Shown: one piece after another, positions 52,404 to 61,007 of the stretch
How the letters are laid out: every line of letters begins with the position of its first letter
Position numbering within the stretch: position 1 is the first letter of the stretch
Assembly: GCF_024436375.1 (NCBI RefSeq)
Contig: NZ_JAFMZM010000001.1
Span: 310,001 to 374,000 of the forward strand
Length of the DNA stretch: 64,000 nucleotides
Reading direction: 5' to 3'
DNA from: Nocardioides astragali
GTDB lineage: Bacteria > Actinomycetota > Actinomycetes > Propionibacteriales > Nocardioidaceae
Notes under the pieces: model-generated
Database searches by the model: none
What the model saw: the letters and a program-made list of their open reading frames with translations, nothing else
What the model was told of the DNA's origin: nothing
Position numbers and translations under genes: made by a program

Positions 52404-52853
52404 TCACAGGTACCGAGGAACCCGCGCCCGGTAGGTGTCGTACGCAGTCCCGAACCGCTCCCGCAGCCATCGTTCCTCGCGCAGCACCCACAGGTGCAGC
52501 AGCACCGCGCTCACCGGAGCCGCCGTCAGCATCCAGCCGTTCCGGGTCACCCCGGCGAGGCCGAGCTGGACGACCGTGCAGCCGACGTACATCGGGTTGC
52601 GGGAGAGCCCGTGCACCCCCGTGGTGACCAACGTCGAAGGCTCCTCCAGGGACCCCGGTCCCCGCTCCCGCACCGCGGCCACCACAAGTGCCAGGCCGCC
52701 GAGCGAAAGCACAGCACCAATGGGCCGAGCGCCGGCCGGGAGGGCCCACGGTCGTGCTCGTTGCAGCACGACGCCGACCAGCACGCCGACGAGCGTCTCG
52801 GCCGGCAGCGGGATCCGGTCCGCGGCCGCCCGGGCCCGCGCACGGGCGGTCAT
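52404..52853 (-). CDS. ICMT-family isoprenylcysteine methyltransferase-like membrane protein
   Basis: A 149-residue integral membrane protein with three to four hydrophobic segments and the C-terminal signature of the ICMT/phospholipid methyltransferase family: THGLSRNPMYVG-like TGVHGLSRNPMYVGCTVVQLG, then LHLWVLREERWLRERFGTAYDTYRARVPRYL. Such bacterial proteins methylate isoprenoid or lipid thiols or nitrogen using SAM. Start codon overlaps the stop of the PQ-loop gene by four bases. A fragment of the same gene lies at 51216. Confidence 0.82.
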   Translation of the reverse strand: MTARARARAAADRIPLPAETLVGVLVGVVLQRARPWALPAGARPIGAVLSLGGLALVVAAVRERGPGSLEEPSTLVTTGVHGLSRNPMYVGCTVVQLGLAGVTRNGWMLTAAPVSAVLLHLWVLREERWLRERFGTAYDTYRARVPRYL

Positions 52854-53152
52854 CGGAGCGCCGCGGGTGCCGGGCTGGGGTCACGCTGCACCTGCCGACC
52901 GCGGAGATACCAGTAGAGCATCAGCGCCGACGTGATCACGTAGAACGTGTGCAGGACCCAGATCGGTCCGGGCGGCAGGTTGAAGACGTAGACGCAGTGC
53001 ACCGCGTTGCCGACGTTGGCCAGCGCGATGTTGCCGAGGCTGTAGGACGACAGCTCCCGCGTGCGGAGCGCCTTGTGGAGCATCGGCAGCACGCTGCCGG
53101 CGAAGATGGTCGTGGAGACCATTCCCGCGAGCATCGGCAGGGTCGTGTCCAT
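52850..53152 (-). CDS. PQ-loop/SemiSWEET-like small membrane protein
   Basis: A 100-residue protein with three membrane segments: TTLPMLAGMVSTTIFAGSVLPMLHKALRT, IALANVGNAVHCVYVF and LHTFYVITSALMLYWYLR. The P-M-L-x-K-A-L-R-T-R-E-L-S-S-Y-S motif at the end of the first segment is like the proline-containing loop of SemiSWEET/PQ-loop transporters, which work as dimers of three-helix units. The substrate is unknown. It is the first gene of a two-gene unit with the ICMT-like gene. Confidence 0.65.
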   Translation of the reverse strand: MDTTLPMLAGMVSTTIFAGSVLPMLHKALRTRELSSYSLGNIALANVGNAVHCVYVFNLPPGPIWVLHTFYVITSALMLYWYLRGRQVQRDPSPAPAALR

Positions 53153-53321
53153 GTCTCGACGCTAGGGGTCCGGCCGGCGGCCGGCATCGGCTGAACCATG
53201 CATCTCGTCAAGAGCCGCGCGTGGGGCGGACGACCCATACGCGGGCTAGAGCAGCGCCGAGTCCGCCTGCCCAAAATCAGCGCTCCGACTTACCCTCGAC
53301 GAAGGCGATGCGAGGAAGTGG

Positions 53322-55199
53322 GTGGACGGAGACCAGGGACTTCAGCTGCACGTGCTCGGCGAGCTCACGGCCACGCGGGACGGCGCGGTCGTGGACCTCG
53401 GCGGGCGGCGTCAGCGCGCCGTGCTGGCCGGGCTGGTCCTCCTGCGCGACCAGGTGGTCCCGGCCGATCGGCTGGTCCACTGCGTGTGGGGCGACCGACC
53501 TCCCGCCGACGCCTCCGGAGCGCTGCAGGCCTATCTGAGCCACCTCCGCCGGCGGCTCCAGCCCGACGCGACGGCCCGGCACCGCGACGGGGTCATCGCT
53601 CGCGCCGGTCCGGGCTACGTGCTGCGGCTGCCGCCCGACGCCGTCGACGCGTGGGCCTTCGAGACGGCGGTCGAGTCGGCGGCAGGCCAGGCGCCGGGGG
53701 AGGCGGTGTGCACCCTGGACACCGCGCTCAGGATGTGGCGAGGACCTGCCTACGCCGACTACGCGGGAGAGGCGTGGGCGGAGGCGGAGATCGCCCGGCT
53801 CACGGAGCTGCGGGAGGTGGCCCGCGAGAGCCTCCTCCGGACCCGTCTCGAGCTGGGGGAGGCCCAGCTCGTCATCGGCGACCTCGAAGCCCTCGTGAAG
53901 GACGACCCGCTCCGGGAGGAGCGCTGGCGCCTCCTCACCGTCGCGCTCTACCGGGCGCACCGTCAGGCCGCGGCACTCGAGGCACTGCGCCGGGCACGCA
54001 CGGTGCTCGCCGACGAGCTCGGCGTCGACCCGGGTCCCGCCCTGCGCTCGCTCGAGGCGGAGGTCCTCGCGCAGTCGCCGCATCTCGATGCCCCCACTTC
54101 CTCCGCGGCGCGGGACGCGACCCGGCTCGTGCCGCGGCCACGGACGCCCGACGGGCTCGTGGACCGCGAACGCGAGCTGGCCGTCCTGCGCACCGCGATC
54201 GATGAGCTCGGCGACGGAGTGTCGGGTTGCCTGCTGATCGAGGGTCCCGCCGGCATCGGGAAGACCCGCCTGCTCGAGGAGGTACGCCGGCTGGCGGCCG
54301 GCGCCGACGTACCGGTCAGGTCGGCCCGGAGCAGCGCCTTGGAGCACGACTTCGACTTCGGGGTGGTCCGGCAGCTCTTCGGGGCCGAGGTCGACGACGT
54401 ACTGCGCCGGGAGGAGCGCTTCGCCGTGCTCCGCGGGCTCTGCGAGGTCACGACGAACCTGGCCGAGACCGCCCCCTTGGTGCTGTGCGTCGACGACATC
54501 CAGTGGAGCGACGAGCCCTCTCTCCAGTTCCTCGCCTACCTGGTGAAGCGTCTCGACGGTCTTCCTGTGCTGGTGGTGCTCGCCATGCGCACCGGCGAGC
54601 CGCACCACGCTGACAACCTGCTGACCTGGCTCGCCGGGGACGAGTCGGTCTCGGTGCTGCGCCCCGCGCCCCTCTCCGAGGAGGCCACCGCACTCCTCGT
54701 GACCGATCGTCTGGGTCGAGGCGCGGACACGTTCGTCGCCGCTTGTCACCGGATGACCTCGGGCAACCCGCTGCTCCTGCGCCAGCTGCTGCGCGCCCTG
54801 GCGGACGAAGGGGTCCCGCCCGACACGGCACACGTCGACACGGTCAGGGCGGTGGGGTCGCGTGCGGTCACGTCCCTGGTGACGCTCCGCCTGCGGCGCA
54901 TGCCGGCGACGGTCGCGACGGTCGCCCACGCGGTGGCGGTGCTCGGCCCGGACGCCGACCTGATGAGTGTCACCGACCTGGCGCAGCGTCCGGAGGAGGA
55001 CGTCGCGGCGGCCATCGACGTCCTGACCCGCAGCGAGATCCTCCTCGACCGGCAGCCGCTGGACTTCGTCAACCCGTTGGTGCGCGACGCGATCCACGCC
55101 GACATCCCGGCCGGCGAGCGCGCGCTGCTGCACCAACGCATGAGCCGTCGGCTCAAGTCGTCCTCAAGTCTCCCGGGCCATGCTGGTGCCAGACCGTGA
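53322..55199 (+). CDS. SARP/AfsR-type regulator (wHTH + BTAD + ATPase), C-terminally short
   Basis: A 625-residue transcription activator. An OmpR-like winged helix (LHVLGELTATRDGAVVDLGGRRQRAVLAGLVLL, VPADRLVHCVWGDRPP) is followed by the BTAD domain (about 95-250) and an AAA-type ATPase with P-loop GPAGIGKTR and Walker B LVLCVDDIQW. It ends soon after the ATPase helical domain; AfsR-like proteins normally continue for hundreds more residues with repeats. SARPs activate antibiotic-pathway genes by binding direct repeats spaced 11 bp. Two such arrays lie in front of the two FAD oxidase genes downstream. The GTG start is chosen at the beginning of the domain; ribosome site GAGG is 8 bases away. 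Confidence 0.88.
   Translation: MDGDQGLQLHVLGELTATRDGAVVDLGGRRQRAVLAGLVLLRDQVVPADRLVHCVWGDRPPADASGALQAYLSHLRRRLQPDATARHRDGVIARAGPGYVLRLPPDAVDAWAFETAVESAAGQAPGEAVCTLDTALRMWRGPAYADYAGEAWAEAEIARLTELREVARESLLRTRLELGEAQLVIGDLEALVKDDPLREERWRLLTVALYRAHRQAAALEALRRARTVLADELGVDPGPALRSLEAEVLAQSPHLDAPTSSAARDATRLVPRPRTPDGLVDRERELAVLRTAIDELGDGVSGCLLIEGPAGIGKTRLLEEVRRLAAGADVPVRSARSSALEHDFDFGVVRQLFGAEVDDVLRREERFAVLRGLCEVTTNLAETAPLVLCVDDIQWSDEPSLQFLAYLVKRLDGLPVLVVLAMRTGEPHHADNLLTWLAGDESVSVLRPAPLSEEATALLVTDRLGRGADTFVAACHRMTSGNPLLLRQLLRALADEGVPPDTAHVDTVRAVGSRAVTSLVTLRLRRMPATVATVAHAVAVLGPDADLMSVTDLAQRPEEDVAAAIDVLTRSEILLDRQPLDFVNPLVRDAIHADIPAGERALLHQRMSRRLKSSSSLPGHAGARP
55152..55173 (+). promoter_or_regulatory. 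11-bp-period direct repeat before FAD oxidase 1
   Basis: CTCAAGTCGTC (55152) and CTCAAGTCTCC (55163) begin exactly 11 bp apart in the last codons of the SARP gene, 37 bases before the next start codon. Heptamer CTCAAGT also occurs in front of the second oxidase gene. Confidence 0.55.
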
Positions 55200-55209
55200 G
55201 GTGGTGACC

Positions 55210-56592
55210 GTGCCGGAGTCCACATCCCTCCCCACCGCCGACGCCGAGGCGTTGCGCGGGCTGGCCGGCGGTGCCGTCCACCTGCCGGGGGATCCCCTCT
55301 ACGACGAGGCGCGGATGCCCTGGAACCTCCAGGTGGACGAGCGTCCGGCGGCGGTCGCCTACCCCGCCGATCCGCAGGAGGTCAGCCGGATCGTGCGGGC
55401 CGCGGCGGCATCGGGCCTCCGGGTCGCGCCGCAGGGCACCGGTCACGGCGCCCCGCCGCTCGCGGGTCGGCTCGGCGACGCCGTCCTCCTGCGCACCTCG
55501 GCCATGACGGGGCTGCAGGTCGACGTCGCGAGCCGTACGGCGCGGGTCGGCGCCGGCGTGCTGTGGGGCGACGTCATCACGCGGGCCGGCCGCGTCGGGC
55601 TTGCCGCGAGGCACACGTCGAGCCCGGGTGTGGGCGTCGTCGGGTCCTCGCTGGGCGGTGGCGTGAGCTGGTACGCCCGCCAGCACGGCTTGCAGTGCAG
55701 TGCGATCACGGCGGCCGAGCTGGTGCTGGCGGACGGGACGTGCGTGCGCGCCACCGAGACCGAGAACTCCGACCTGCTGTGGGCCGCCCGCGGCGGCAGT
55801 GGCGGCTTCGGGGTCGTCACGTCGCTGGAGTTCGACCTGCTGCCGATCCGCACGGTGCACGCCGGGATGCTCGGCTGGGACTGGCGGCACGCCCGGAGCG
55901 TCCTCACCGCGTGGGGCGAGTGGGCCGCGGACGCGCCGGAGGCGGTGACGAGCGTGGCGCGGATCTTCCAGGTGCCCGATGTGGACGCGCTGCCCGCGCA
56001 GCTGCGCGGCCGGCAGCTCGTCCTGCTCGACGCGGTGATGGAGGGCGATGAAGAGACGGGTGCTCGCACCCTCGCCCCGCTGCGCGCGCTGCGGCCAGAG
56101 ATCGACACGTTCGCGCAGGTGCCCGCGACTGACATCGCCCACCTCCAGCTCGACCCGCAGGAGCCGACCGCGGTCCACGCCAACAGCGTCCTCGTCCACG
56201 GCCTTCCCGCGGATGCAGTGGACGCCCTGGTCGCGTCGGCCGGCCCCGGGTCCGGCAGCGAGCTGCTCTTCGTCGAGCTGCGCCACCTCGGTGGCGCGCT
56301 CGCGCGGCCCGCCCCTCGCAGTGGCGCGATGGACCACCTCGACGGATCCTTCCTGGTGCTCGGCGTCGGGCTCGACGTGGGCACCGGGTGGAGTGCCGTG
56401 CGCGAGGACGCGACGCGGGTCCTCGACTCGCTCGCCCCCTGGACATCGAGCGCGGCGTACCTGTCGATGGCCTACGAGGCCGCCGCCCGTCGTGGGTGGT
56501 CGGCCGCGTCGTACGACCGGCTCCTTCGAATCCGTCGGTCCGTGGACCCGAATGGACTGTTTGTGGCACCTCAACGGGCCGCGGACGACTGA
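55210..56592 (+). CDS. FAD-linked oxidase (berberine-bridge-enzyme-like) 1
   Basis: A 460-residue VAO/p-cresol methylhydroxylase-fold flavoprotein. FAD-binding domain (PF01565-like): SPWN-like MPWNLQVDERPAAVAYPADPQEVSRIVRAAAASGLRVAPQGTGHG, SPGVGVVGSSLGGGVSWYARQHGL and LLWAARGGSGGFGVVTSLEFDL. The C-terminal substrate domain ends RRSVDPNGLFVAPQ, like the BBE domain. The expected second flavin-linking Cys of BBE enzymes is absent; the His in TGHG may give a single bond. No signal peptide. Start GTG 55210 has GAGGTGG upstream. Such oxidases tailor natural products. Confidence 0.88.
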   Translation: MPESTSLPTADAEALRGLAGGAVHLPGDPLYDEARMPWNLQVDERPAAVAYPADPQEVSRIVRAAAASGLRVAPQGTGHGAPPLAGRLGDAVLLRTSAMTGLQVDVASRTARVGAGVLWGDVITRAGRVGLAARHTSSPGVGVVGSSLGGGVSWYARQHGLQCSAITAAELVLADGTCVRATETENSDLLWAARGGSGGFGVVTSLEFDLLPIRTVHAGMLGWDWRHARSVLTAWGEWAADAPEAVTSVARIFQVPDVDALPAQLRGRQLVLLDAVMEGDEETGARTLAPLRALRPEIDTFAQVPATDIAHLQLDPQEPTAVHANSVLVHGLPADAVDALVASAGPGSGSELLFVELRHLGGALARPAPRSGAMDHLDGSFLVLGVGLDVGTGWSAVREDATRVLDSLAPWTSSAAYLSMAYEAAARRGWSAASYDRLLRIRRSVDPNGLFVAPQRAADD

Positions 56593-56605
56593 TTCCGCAC
56601 CGATC

Positions 56606-56634
56606 CTCAAGTCGGACGCAAGTCCGCCTCAACC
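56606..56634 (+). promoter_or_regulatory. Triple 11-bp-period direct repeat before FAD oxidase 2
   Basis: CTCAAGT (56606), CGCAAGT (56617) and CTCAACC (56628) begin exactly 11 bp apart, 57 bases before the oxidase start. This is the arrangement of SARP binding sites, which lie upstream of the -10 element. Confidence 0.65.
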
Positions 56635-56690
56635 GCCCGGGTGCACCTTCGTGGGGTCAACGACGACACGTCACACACCCGGAGGGAAGC

Positions 56691-58061
56691 ATGACCATCG
56701 CACAGACCAGCACCGAGCACGGCGCCCCGTTCGCGGAGCTGGACGCACTCACGATCGGCACCGTCGCGGTGCCCGGCGACAAGGCGTACGACGCCCTCGT
56801 CTCGCCGTGGAACCTCGCGATCCCGGTCCGGCCCGCAGCCGTCCTTGCCGCCCACGACGCCCAGGACGTCGTCGACGCCGTGCAGTTCGCGGCCCGGCAC
56901 GGCATCCGCGTGACGCCGCAGGCCACGGGCCACGGCCCGATGGCCGCCCTGACCACGGAGCTCCTCGTCACCACGAAGGGGCTCGACGAGGTCGTCATCC
57001 ACCCGGAGGAGGGCTGGGCCCGCGCCGGAGCCGGCGTCAAGTGGCTCAAGGTCGTGGAGGCAGCCGCGCCCTACGGCCTGGCGCCTCTCTCGGGATCGAT
57101 CACCGACGTCGGCATCGTCGGCTACACCACCGGCGGTGGACTCGGGCCGATGGCCCGCACCTACGGGCTCGCCATCGACAAGGTGCGCGCCATCGAGGTC
57201 GTCACCGGCGACGGCGTGCTCCGGCGGGTGACGCCGACGGAGCACCCGGAGCTCTTCTTCGCCCTGCGTGGTGGCAAGGGGATGCTCGGCATCATCACGG
57301 CGATCGAGTTCGACCTGGTCCACCAGCCGACCTTCTACGGCGGCTCGCTGTGGTTCGACGGCTCGGACGCGCCGGCCGTCATCGACACCTGGCGTGCCTG
57401 GTCGGCCGAGCTGCCCGAGGAAGGCACCACGTCCTTCGCGCTGTTCCAGCTGCCCGACATGGAGGGGGTGCCGCCGATGCTCGCCGGTCGGCTGACCCTC
57501 TCGGTGCGCTACGTCTGGACGGGGTCCGCCGACGAGGGGGAGCGCTGGTTCGCCGCGATGCGTGCGGCCGCTCCCGTGATCCTCGACGACGTGGCCGACA
57601 AGCCCTACACCGCGATCGACTCGGTCCACACGGACCCGCTTGACCCGACCCCGGCGTACGAGGCGGGCAACGTGCTCACGGACTTCCCGCAGGAGGCGGC
57701 GGACGCCCTGCTCGCCCTCACCGGTCCGGGAGTGGCGTCGCCGCAGATCCTGGTCGAGGTACGCCAGCTGGGCGGCGCCTTCTCGCGTCCGGGGGAGCAC
57801 CCGAGCGCCTTCGCCTCGCGCGCCGCGGCGTACTCGCTGCTCATCGTCGGGATCTCGGAGATCCCCGGGGTGGAGGACCACGCGGCCGCGATCCTCGACG
57901 CGGTGGCGCCGTGGGTGGGGGAGCACCGGCTGCCGAACTTCACGTTCACGCCTGAGGAGTACGTCGACGCCTACGACGAGCTGACCCTCGCCCGGCTTCG
58001 CCGGGCCATCCGGACCTACGACCCCGACGGCGTGATCACGATCGGAGGCGTGCTCGGCTGA
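56691..58061 (+). CDS. FAD-linked oxidase (berberine-bridge-enzyme-like) 2
   Basis: A 456-residue paralogue of the upstream gene, with the same layout: VSPWNLAIPVRPAAVLAAHDAQDVVDAVQFAARHGIRVTPQATGHG, SGSITDVGIVGYTTGGGLGPMARTYGL, FFALRGGKGMLGIITAIEFDLV and the C-terminal RAIRTYDPDGVITIGG. The start has AGGGAAG upstream. The TGHG histidine is present and no BBE-type Cys. The two oxidases could act in series on one substrate or form a complex; regulated by the SARP gene upstream, judged from shared repeats. Substrate unknown. Confidence 0.9.
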   Translation: MTIAQTSTEHGAPFAELDALTIGTVAVPGDKAYDALVSPWNLAIPVRPAAVLAAHDAQDVVDAVQFAARHGIRVTPQATGHGPMAALTTELLVTTKGLDEVVIHPEEGWARAGAGVKWLKVVEAAAPYGLAPLSGSITDVGIVGYTTGGGLGPMARTYGLAIDKVRAIEVVTGDGVLRRVTPTEHPELFFALRGGKGMLGIITAIEFDLVHQPTFYGGSLWFDGSDAPAVIDTWRAWSAELPEEGTTSFALFQLPDMEGVPPMLAGRLTLSVRYVWTGSADEGERWFAAMRAAAPVILDDVADKPYTAIDSVHTDPLDPTPAYEAGNVLTDFPQEAADALLALTGPGVASPQILVEVRQLGGAFSRPGEHPSAFASRAAAYSLLIVGISEIPGVEDHAAAILDAVAPWVGEHRLPNFTFTPEEYVDAYDELTLARLRRAIRTYDPDGVITIGGVLG

Positions 58062-58081
58062 GGAGTCGAGATGGTCGTACG

Positions 58082-58119
58082 CGCGCGGTGAGGGTGGGCC
58101 TGGCCACCCTCACCGCGCG
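58082..58119. terminator. Bidirectional terminator between oxidase 2 and LuxR gene
   Basis: CGCGCGGTGAGGGTGG (58082-58097) pairs perfectly with CCACCCTCACCGCGCG (58104-58119), 16 bp with a six-base loop. It lies exactly between two convergent genes (stops at 58061 and 58142). Confidence 0.85.
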
Positions 58120-58141
58120 TGGCACGTATGCGCGACAGCCC

Positions 58142-59761
58142 TCAGACCAACCCGTGCTCGTACGCGTACGCCGCCGCGGCGGTGCGGGAGGACACGTCGA
58201 GCTTGGTGAAGATGTTGGAGAGGTGGCGGGCGACCGTCTTCTCCGAGAGCACGAGGCTGGCCGCGATCTGGGGGTTGGTGCGGCCGGTCGCGACCAGGCG
58301 GAGCACCTCGATCTCGCGGGCGGTGAGTCCGGACGGCGCGGATGCCGGGGCGAGCAAGGCAGAGACCTCGTCGGCCGCGGGTCGGGCGCCGAGCCGGCGG
58401 AAGCAGTCGCGCGCGGCCTCGAGCTCGCGACGCGAGGCGTCGGCGTCGCCGAGCCGGGCGAGCGCACGGCCTCGGAGGACGCTGACGCGGGCGGCGTCGT
58501 ACGGCGCGTGGCCACGCACCCAGAGCTGGCCGGCCTTGCGGAGGAAGGGCAGGGCACCCGCCGGGTCGTCCGCGGCGAGCTCGACCGCGCCGGAGCACTC
58601 GGCAGCCATCGCAGTCAGGGGCTCCGAGCAGGCCAGGGAGGTCAGCTCGTCGGCGGCCGCGCGCGCTCGGTCCACCTGTCCCGACGCGAGGAACACCTCG
58701 ACCGCGGCGGGCAGCATGCGGCACCGCCCCACGGCCCCCATGGTCTCCTCCAGCAACCGCTCGATGGCGGCCAGCGCCGCCGCACCCTGCCCGCGCGCGA
58801 GCCACAGCAGGGCGAGTCCCGGCTGCGGGTCGCAGCCGTGGTCGGCGGCGCGCTGGTAGGCAGCGTCGGCTGCGTCGAGGTCGCCGCGCAGGCGCAGGAC
58901 GTCGCCGGACTCGCGGGCAGTGAGCCCGATGGCATCCGGCGACCCGACCTCGACGTAGCGCTGGGCGGCGCGCGAGAGCTCATCGAGAGCGCCGGCCCAG
59001 TCCCCGCGCACGCGGAGCAGCTGGCCGCGGTGCAGGGCGCACTGGCCGGTGAAGAGCAGCAGCCCGGGCTGCGCGGAGCACCACCGCTCGAGGGCGGAGG
59101 CCCACTCGGCGACGCGGCCGAAGTCGCTGATCTCCTGGCAGCCCTCGATCGCGGTGCAGTAGACGTGTCCGGCCATGATCGGCGTGCACTCGCCGGCGAT
59201 CACCCGCACCATCGCCTCGTCGAGGCAGGCGAGGCCCTCCGGGATCCGGTCGGTGTAGAGCCGCAGCCGCCCCTGGCCGGTCAGCCCCATCGCCACGAGG
59301 TCGGGGTCGCGGTGCCGGCGCCCCGCGTCAGTGGCCAGGTCGGCCTGCTGTGACGCCTGCGGGATCTCGCCGCGGCCGAGGTGACCGAACATCCGCGCGA
59401 AGGCCATCCAGCCCGCCTCGGCGGAGTCCGCGCCCACCTCGTCGAGCAGCGCCTCGGCCCGGGCCGACCATCCGGAGAAGAGGGCGGGTTCCCCGTGGGT
59501 GACGCAGCTCATCGCCAGCCGGACGGCCGCGCGTACGGCCCCTCGGGGATCCCCCGCATCCTCGTGCAGCCGAAACTCCCGCTGCAGCGCGAGCACTGTC
59601 GTGTCGTGGTGCCCGAGCAGCTCGGCCGCGGTCGCGAAGTCGTCGAGGTCGGCGGCCGTGAGGCGGGCGAGGTCGGTCCCCGACCAGGCGTCGTACGCCT
59701 CCGGCCAGTCGCCGCGCTCGTACGCCTGACGCGCACGGTCCACGTCGCCGGCCACGTCCAT
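58142..59761 (-). CDS. LuxR-family regulator with TPR-like sensor region
   Basis: A 539-residue protein. The last 60 residues are a GerE/LuxR helix-turn-helix (LTAREIEVLRLVATGRTNPQIAASLVLSEKTVARHLSNIFTKLDV). The rest is alpha-helical, Ala-rich and repeat-like (YERGDWPEAYDAWSG, LGHHDTTVLALQREF, EIPQASQQADLATDAG), suggesting tetratricopeptide-type helical repeats, without the P-loop ATPase found in LAL regulators. It stands upstream (in its own direction) of nothing but a terminator, 32 bases after the flavin monooxygenase gene, so both are probably on one transcript. Start ATG 59761 has a GGAGG-like site upstream. Confidence 0.88.
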   Translation of the reverse strand: MDVAGDVDRARQAYERGDWPEAYDAWSGTDLARLTAADLDDFATAAELLGHHDTTVLALQREFRLHEDAGDPRGAVRAAVRLAMSCVTHGEPALFSGWSARAEALLDEVGADSAEAGWMAFARMFGHLGRGEIPQASQQADLATDAGRRHRDPDLVAMGLTGQGRLRLYTDRIPEGLACLDEAMVRVIAGECTPIMAGHVYCTAIEGCQEISDFGRVAEWASALERWCSAQPGLLLFTGQCALHRGQLLRVRGDWAGALDELSRAAQRYVEVGSPDAIGLTARESGDVLRLRGDLDAADAAYQRAADHGCDPQPGLALLWLARGQGAAALAAIERLLEETMGAVGRCRMLPAAVEVFLASGQVDRARAAADELTSLACSEPLTAMAAECSGAVELAADDPAGALPFLRKAGQLWVRGHAPYDAARVSVLRGRALARLGDADASRRELEAARDCFRRLGARPAADEVSALLAPASAPSGLTAREIEVLRLVATGRTNPQIAASLVLSEKTVARHLSNIFTKLDVSSRTAAAAYAYEHGLV

Positions 59762-59793
59762 CGCGCCCACCTCCACTCCGAGCGTACGGCCGC

Positions 59794-60921
59794 TCAGGCG
59801 GCCGCGGAACGGCTCGCGACAGGCTTCCCCCGCGTGCGGGACCGAGCCGCGACCCGGTCGGCGACGAAGGCCGCGTCCCGGCCGACGCCGGTCATGAGCA
59901 TCGAGCTGAACGAGTACTGGAAGGCCAGCCCGCAGAAGAACAGCCCGGGAGCGTCGGCGACGACGCCGCGCACCTCCCGCGGCCAGCCGTCCTCGCCGAG
60001 GACCGGCAGGTGGATCCAGTCGAAGACCTGGCGGAAGCCGGTCGCCCACACGACGGTGGCCACGTCGCGGGGCGTGCCGTCGACGACGGGCCTGCCGTCG
60101 CGCGACTCCTCGACCCGGGTGGTGACGCGCTCGACCCCGCGCTCGAGCAGGTCGCGTCGCTTCACGCGGAGCATCGGGCCACCGTGGCGGCGCAGCTCCT
60201 CCTTCAGCTTGTCGCGCATCGGGCTGCGCCGGGTGAGGACGTGCTTCCAGGCGAACAGCAGGACCGGGAAGGCCATCCGGAACGCCGGGGACCCGAGCCG
60301 CGGCGGGATCTCGCCGCAGTCACGGCCGGCCAGGATCACCGGGTGCGTCTCGGCCAGCTCGTAGGCGATGTCGGTGCCGGAGTGGCTCGCGCCGACGACC
60401 AGCACGGGCCCGTCGTTGAGCTGGCTGGGGCGGCGGTACTCGCTGGAGTGCAGCTGGAGGATGGTCGGGTCGAGCGCTCCGGCGACCTCGGGGACGAGGG
60501 GGGTCCGGCCGAACGTGCCCGTTGCGACGACGACGTTGCGGCACGTGAACCGTCCGCGGTTGGTCGTCACCACGTACCCGTCCGCGTCGCGGTCGAGGGC
60601 CTGCACCCGCGTCTCGAGGCGCATCGGGAGGGCGAAGGTGCGGGCGTAGGTCTCGAGGTAGTCGCCCACGGCGTCCTTGCCCGGGAAGGTCCACCGGTCA
60701 GCGGGGAACGGCATTCCGGGGAGGCTGTCGAACTGGGCGGGGGAGTAGAGGCGGAGGCTGTCCCACTGGCGGCGCCAGTTGTCGCCGACGCGGCTGGCCG
60801 CGTCGAGGATGACGAACGGGACGTCGCGGCGCTGCAGGTGGTAGCCGGTCGCAAGTCCGGCCTGGCCGGCGCCGATGATCACGGTGTCGATGTCTGTGGT
60901 GTGCATGTCTGTGGTGTCCAT
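59794..60921 (-). CDS. Flavin-containing monooxygenase-like NAD(P)/FAD oxidoreductase
   Basis: A 375-residue protein with FAD motif VIIGAGQAGLATGYHL, the FMO/BVMO-like GDNWRRQWDSLRLYSPAQFDSLPGMPFP, the NADPH loop VLVVGASHSGTDIAYELAE and the ATGF of VVWATGFRQVF. It resembles the small trimethylamine/flavin monooxygenase and siderophore-type hydroxylases that carry out N- or S-oxygenation. Start ATG 60921 (MDTTDMHTTDID) lacks a strong ribosome site; a second Met follows at residue 6. It precedes the LuxR gene and completes an oxidative gene group on both strands. Confidence 0.88.
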   Translation of the reverse strand: MDTTDMHTTDIDTVIIGAGQAGLATGYHLQRRDVPFVILDAASRVGDNWRRQWDSLRLYSPAQFDSLPGMPFPADRWTFPGKDAVGDYLETYARTFALPMRLETRVQALDRDADGYVVTTNRGRFTCRNVVVATGTFGRTPLVPEVAGALDPTILQLHSSEYRRPSQLNDGPVLVVGASHSGTDIAYELAETHPVILAGRDCGEIPPRLGSPAFRMAFPVLLFAWKHVLTRRSPMRDKLKEELRRHGGPMLRVKRRDLLERGVERVTTRVEESRDGRPVVDGTPRDVATVVWATGFRQVFDWIHLPVLGEDGWPREVRGVVADAPGLFFCGLAFQYSFSSMLMTGVGRDAAFVADRVAARSRTRGKPVASRSAAA

Positions 60922-60966
60922 GCAGCGACGCTATTTCGGCGAGGCCTCTCCGCGCGTCGGGCGGGA

Positions 60967-60997
60967 CACCCATCTCCGGCGGGCGAGGAGATGGGTG
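60967..60997. terminator. Hairpin between the kinase gene and the monooxygenase gene
   Basis: CACCCATCTCC (60967-60977) and GGAGATGGGTG (60987-60997) form an 11-bp stem with a nine-base loop, 10 bases past the kinase stop and 45 bases before the monooxygenase start on the minus strand. Terminator or operator. Confidence 0.55.
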
Positions 60998-61007
60998 GAT
61001 CGACCCA

